Shown here: positions 60,522 to 64,000 of the stretch, one piece after another
Layout of the letters: every line of letters begins with the position of its first letter
How positions within the stretch are numbered: position 1 is the first letter of the stretch
Assembly: GCA_025331435.1 (NCBI GenBank)
Contig: JAIWNI010000054.1
Coordinates: 1-64,000 of the forward strand
Source of the DNA: Choanephora cucurbitarum
Taxonomy: Eukaryota > Mucoromycota > Mucoromycetes > Mucorales > Choanephoraceae
Length of the DNA: 64,000 nt
Direction: 5' to 3'
Notes under the pieces: generated by a model
Database searches by the model: none
The model's input: the letters and a program-made list of their open reading frames with translations, nothing else
What the model was told of the DNA's origin: nothing
Translations under genes and position numbers: made by a program

Positions 60522-61514
60522 TTATTTTATCAATTCTTGGTATTCAGATTCCACTAAAGCCAAGTTTTCTAAGCCAAATTGAGTACAGGCTGCTTTGATA
60601 TGTTGCTTTAATTCATCAGGCACAGATAGACCGCCTTTGGTGATCAGTGTATGTAATGTGCGTAATGTCTTCTCCACCATATCTTCATCCTCGCTTTCTT
60701 TTGTTGTGTATTTGACAAGAATAGCATCTAAATCACGCATGGTATCGTTCTCTACAGCACGCTTCAATACACTCTCATTCTCGAAAATCAAACTGTTGTA
60801 TAGAAACACAATCTTCCTTAAGGCAGTGGTGTCGTCTGATTGCTTCAAAAGTGTCTGAAGGACAGAAAGACCTTCTAGTTGATCAAAACTTTGAACACCC
60901 ACAGGATTATGCTTTAAGAAACATGAGATAGCATAGATGGCCTTACTACGGACTGAGCTATCTTGATCTTTCAAGAGTTGAACAAGTGGCGCTAAACCTT
61001 GATTGTCAAGAAACTAATTTGCTCTTAGTATGCATTATTCATAGTATCATACCAATCTACTTACAGCTTTTTGTGCTTCAGGGTTATTCTGAACAGCAGT
61101 GCCACAAACCCAAGCAGTACCCTTACGAACTTCAGGTTCAGCAGCACTCAATTGTTTGATGATACCAGGCCATAACTTCATGTTCTCAATATTACGTGCA
61201 TTATCAATGCCTTCAATCAACATCTCTAAATTATCCAATGCAATCACTTTGTTGTCTACTGTATCCTCTGGGTTATTGATGCATTCAACTGATTCTATGG
61301 AATGCATATCGAGTTTAGTTTCTGTCTCATAAAAAAAAAGAGTATATTTACCTTTCATACGAGTGGCATCGTCTTTACCAAGAATAGCTTCCAAAATCTT
61401 GGGATCGTATTTGGTAGGATCAGGTTGTGCTTCACCACGACGAATGGCAGCTGCTTGTTCAGATAAAGAGTTTTGGTCACTATTGTTGACAGCCCACTGA
61501 AGTAATTTTTCCAT
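60522..61514 (-). CDS. FES1: Hsp70 nucleotide exchange factor Fes1
   Basis: Three exons on the minus strand: 61514-61352, 61294-61065, 61013-60522; about 294 residues (yeast Fes1 290). The start MEKLLQWAVNNSD is the Fes1/HspBP1 N-terminus. Armadillo-type helical repeats follow: NKVIALDNLEMLIEGIDNAR, GTAWVCGTAVQNNPEAQ, LVQLLKDQDSSVRSKAIYAI, LRKIVFLYNSLIFEN. Fes1 releases ADP from cytosolic Ssa-type Hsp70 and helps send misfolded protein to degradation. The first intron is taken as 57 nt; a 30-nt alternative was rejected. Confidence 0.94.
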
Positions 61515-61651
61515 ATTTTTTTTTTTTTTTTGCTTAAAAGAAAATCAAGCGAGAATACTTTCTATTAGCTTATAAATGAATAGTTTATTGTTCTGGTTGC
61601 TTCTGGATCAAAAAAAAAAAAAAATTAAAAAAATCCGAGTCACAAAACTGA

Positions 61652-63769
61652 CTAAGAAAAGCGACCCATAATTTCAGTGGATTTTCTAGAAGTTGGTTCT
61701 TGTTGAGGTACCACTTCTTCACCACTAACAAACTTGGTCAGACTACCTTCCAATGTACCCCATAATGAAGAAAATGCTTTCTTTTGGAATTTAGGCTTGA
61801 GCCAAGAGCCAGGATCACTACATCAAACATATCAGTTCCATTTCTCTATCTTATGTGTTCCCTTACCCGCCCTTTTTGCCTGTGGTTGCTTCCAAGAGTT
61901 CACCAAATGCATTGAGCTGTTGTAATAGTCCTTGATGAAGATAAGGATTGGCTGTGACATTAGCATTCCAAGTCTTTATACACTGATCAATTGCTTCATA
62001 ATATCGCTGTGCTTCATCCAAAAACCCATGATCTGCTAATGTCCATGCATGTGCTAATTTATAACCTTGTAAAAAGGGCATACAGGCAGCAGATGTATGT
62101 ATTGACTGAACAAACTCAACTATCTCGGATAACTCGGTTTCCCTTTGATTTGTTTCAGTACCCAACAAGGTCAATCGTACTTGAGGTGCATCCTTCCCTG
62201 AATGAAGTGCCATAGGAGACGATAAAAGATAACTAGCAAATACATTCAGCACCCCTTCCATTGAATCAAAGTTTCTTTCTTACCAGATATGAGCCACTTC
62301 GATCCACCCTTGTTGTTTCATTAAATCACCTAAAGCAACCAAGGCCTCTAGATCTCTAGCTGTTCGATTCGCCAAGATCATGGCCACTGTCGTCCGCCAT
62401 GGTGCCAATTGCTTCCAGTCAATAGTAGGTGTCACTGTCTGTAGTCCATATGCTGTGTTGACATGCTGCACATCCATCTTGACAAACTCTTGGATGGCAA
62501 GTGCACCTGTACCTGAAAACAATGCATACATCACACGCAGTGCTTGATTTTGACCACATGCAGGATGAAACATACGCTTCTGTCGCATCTCTGGTGTGGC
62601 ATTCAGTTCTCGATCGACAAACTGTTGAATTACCTGTTGCCATAACTGTCGATCCACGCAACTGCTGATAATCAACGCATGTGCCCACAAATCCTCTTGA
62701 ATTGCATAATCTACCGCTCCACGGCGATTTCCTTCAAGCAACAACTGTTCTATCTTTTGTAACATTTGATCAGATAAATCCTGTTCGCCTACATGAATGG
62801 CATTGGGTAATGAAAAATACGTGTCTTCTTGCTCCTTGGATTGAGCTTCAGGTCGTATGATCTTCAGGATGGCTTCGTCCATTTTGCCTCTAAAAGAAAA
62901 TTGATTATTCTTTGTCTTACTTTCATTATGTGACATACTTACTTGTCATTTACTGTACCCTCTGTCTCTACCATCACTTGAACCAGTCGCCATAGCAACC
63001 ATTGATTTGACAGTTGGTGGTATTCTACAGATCCTGTTGCCATGGTATTTTGTTGTTCCATCAGCTGGGCTAACCGATGCTGAATGTAATCGGTTATCTG
63101 CTTCTTTTTCTGTTTCAAACTCATCTTGGGATCAAGTAACACAGGGCCTAAAGGTGCTTCCTTTGGTTTGGGCATTCTTCTAATCTGAATGGGGCCTGCT
63201 TGCGATTTTACAGTAGAGGCATAATAATCTGTTACAGATCGAGGAAAACTCACGACCATTTTACCTCCAAATCCAAATGTGATCAATGGACATCCCTTGG
63301 CTCTCTCTAAATGATCACTCTGTTGTTGTTGTTGTTGAAGACTATAGAGATCTTGCATAGATTGATGTTGTTGTTGACTATAATATGAAGATGGTGTCTG
63401 ATAAACAGGCGCTGTAGGTGGTCTCTGTACTGGATAGTTTTGTTCTGGGTAATAACTGATATGTTGATTAGCTAAACCTCGAGTGATGCTAGCAGGTGTT
63501 GCAGATCGTGATATAATTAATGCTCTTCCACATTCTTCACAAAACTTGGAAGTTGGTTTGTTCTCTCCATTACAGTTAGGTTCCGGACACGGTAAAAGGA
63601 CATCAGGTGTAGACTGTCGAGATTCCACTTGGTGAACTTGAGGGGTATAAGGAAGGTATTCTAGGTTCGTGTTTGGGTCATAGTAGTGTAATTGCTGTTG
63701 TTCGTCGTAGTAATAATGGACATTAGGATCAAACTGATACTGTTGCTGCTGTTGATGTTGTGTGTTCAT
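61652..63769 (-). CDS. SEC16: COPII coat assembly protein Sec16, short form
   Basis: Four exons on the minus strand: 63769-62943, 62889-62284, 62232-61867, 61817-61652; about 654 residues. The N-terminus is Gln/Tyr-rich with a Cys4 motif (Cys 61, 66, 77, 80). The central conserved domain starts ITFGFGGKMVVSFPRS, and the ancestral coatomer element is alpha-helical (EGNRRGAVDYAIQEDLWAHA, SGTGALAIQEF, WRTTVAMILANRTARDLEAL, LGDLMKQQGWIEVAHIC, DEAQRYYEAIDQCIK). Sec16 marks ER exit sites and organises Sec13/31 and Sec23/24. Yeast Sec16 is 2195 residues, so this is far shorter. There is no room for further upstream exons before the helicase gene. Confidence 0.9.
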
Positions 63770-63861
63770 AGCAAACAGAACAAAGAAAAAGAAGAAAAAA
63801 AATAAAAAAAATGGCCGGAATTATCTGAAAAGGACTGCGTATTAAGCAATTGTTTATTTGA

Positions 63862-64000
63862 TTAGGTCATAATGCTTCCTTCACGAATAGACCGACGAAT
63901 ACGATCCGACATCATGCGGTCTTTTCGACCAATAAGAGAAGTAGCTTTACCTACTTGACCAGCACGCGCTGTACGCCCAACCCGGTGAAGATAATCCACA
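63862..64000 (-). CDS. DEAD-box RNA helicase, C-terminal end (partial)
   Basis: Only the last 46 codons lie in the window; the gene continues beyond 64000. The visible part has VDYLHRVGRTARAGQVGKA, which is helicase motif VI (HRxGRxxRxG), then a short basic tail (GRKDRMMSDRIRRSIREG) to the stop at 63862. Motif VI contacts ATP through its Arg residues. The short tail after motif VI fits a DEAD-box protein with little C-terminal extension; mitochondrial Mrh4-type or nuclear subfamilies cannot be told apart from this piece. Stop is 92 bp upstream of the SEC16 start on the same strand. Confidence 0.85.
   Translation of the reverse strand, partial: VDYLHRVGRTARAGQVGKATSLIGRKDRMMSDRIRRSIREGSIMT

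Noticed and set aside
61322..61351. 30-nt intron in FES1
   Set aside because: The acceptor at 61295 gives 57 nt and the family-like junction MKESVECINNPED.

Overview
The window is nuclear DNA of a fungus, most likely an early-diverging filamentous one of the Mucoromycota (Mucorales-like). Genes are densely packed on both strands and split by short GT-AG introns, nearly all 41-100 nt. Non-coding DNA is AT-rich with long homopolymers. The gene set is eukaryotic and fungal: Rom2-type RhoGEF, Csc1 channel, Fes1, Pps1, Crt10, Pam16, eS8 and a CotH-type kinase typical of Mucorales. The lineage call is inference from gene content and intron style. I see no rRNA, no tRNA, no CRISPR and no prokaryotic operon. 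CDS coordinates run from start codon to stop codon of reconstructed spliced genes; exons are listed in each entry. Reading frames were joined by hand, so every junction is a prediction.

Layout. 1-2397 has no recognisable gene. 2398-8427 holds a PAK/STE20-like kinase, an Rvs167 BAR-SH3 protein, NAF1 and two small orphan genes. 9186-19017 holds an F-box protein, a serine beta-lactamase-fold hydrolase, an orphan protein with about seven membrane segments, a CotH kinase and the mitochondrial import subunit PAM16. 19202-24575 (mostly minus strand) holds a VAMP7-type R-SNARE, prolidase, a tiny orphan, an odd glutamine-synthetase-like protein and ribosomal protein eS8. 24738-30325 holds CRT10, a secreted GH36 alpha-galactosidase-like enzyme and COQ5. 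30326-33812 is gene-poor with one possible orphan exon. 33813-38869 holds an AP180/CALM clathrin adaptor, the gamma-tubulin complex protein GCP4 only 42 bp behind it, and a VanZ-like membrane protein. 39234-52182 (minus strand) holds three large genes: an SH3/Ras-association scaffold, a Csc1/TMEM63 channel and a Rom2-like RhoGEF. 52183-55956 is gene-poor and carries a short inverted-repeat element of the pogo/Tc1-mariner style with TA duplication. 55957-64000 holds PPS1, an HSPA12-like Hsp70, FES1, a short SEC16 and the 3' end of a DEAD-box helicase.

Themes. Several products act in membrane traffic and cortical growth: Rvs167, AP180, VAMP7, Sec16, RhoGEF, the SH3/RA scaffold, the PAK-like kinase and GCP4. 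An Hsp70-like gene sits tail to tail with the Hsp70 exchange factor FES1. The entries that most deserve a second look are the glutamine-synthetase-like protein that lacks the usual ammonium-binding Asp loop, the MITE-like element, the orphan multi-pass membrane protein, the AP180-GCP4 tandem and the short Sec16 with an N-terminal Cys4 motif.
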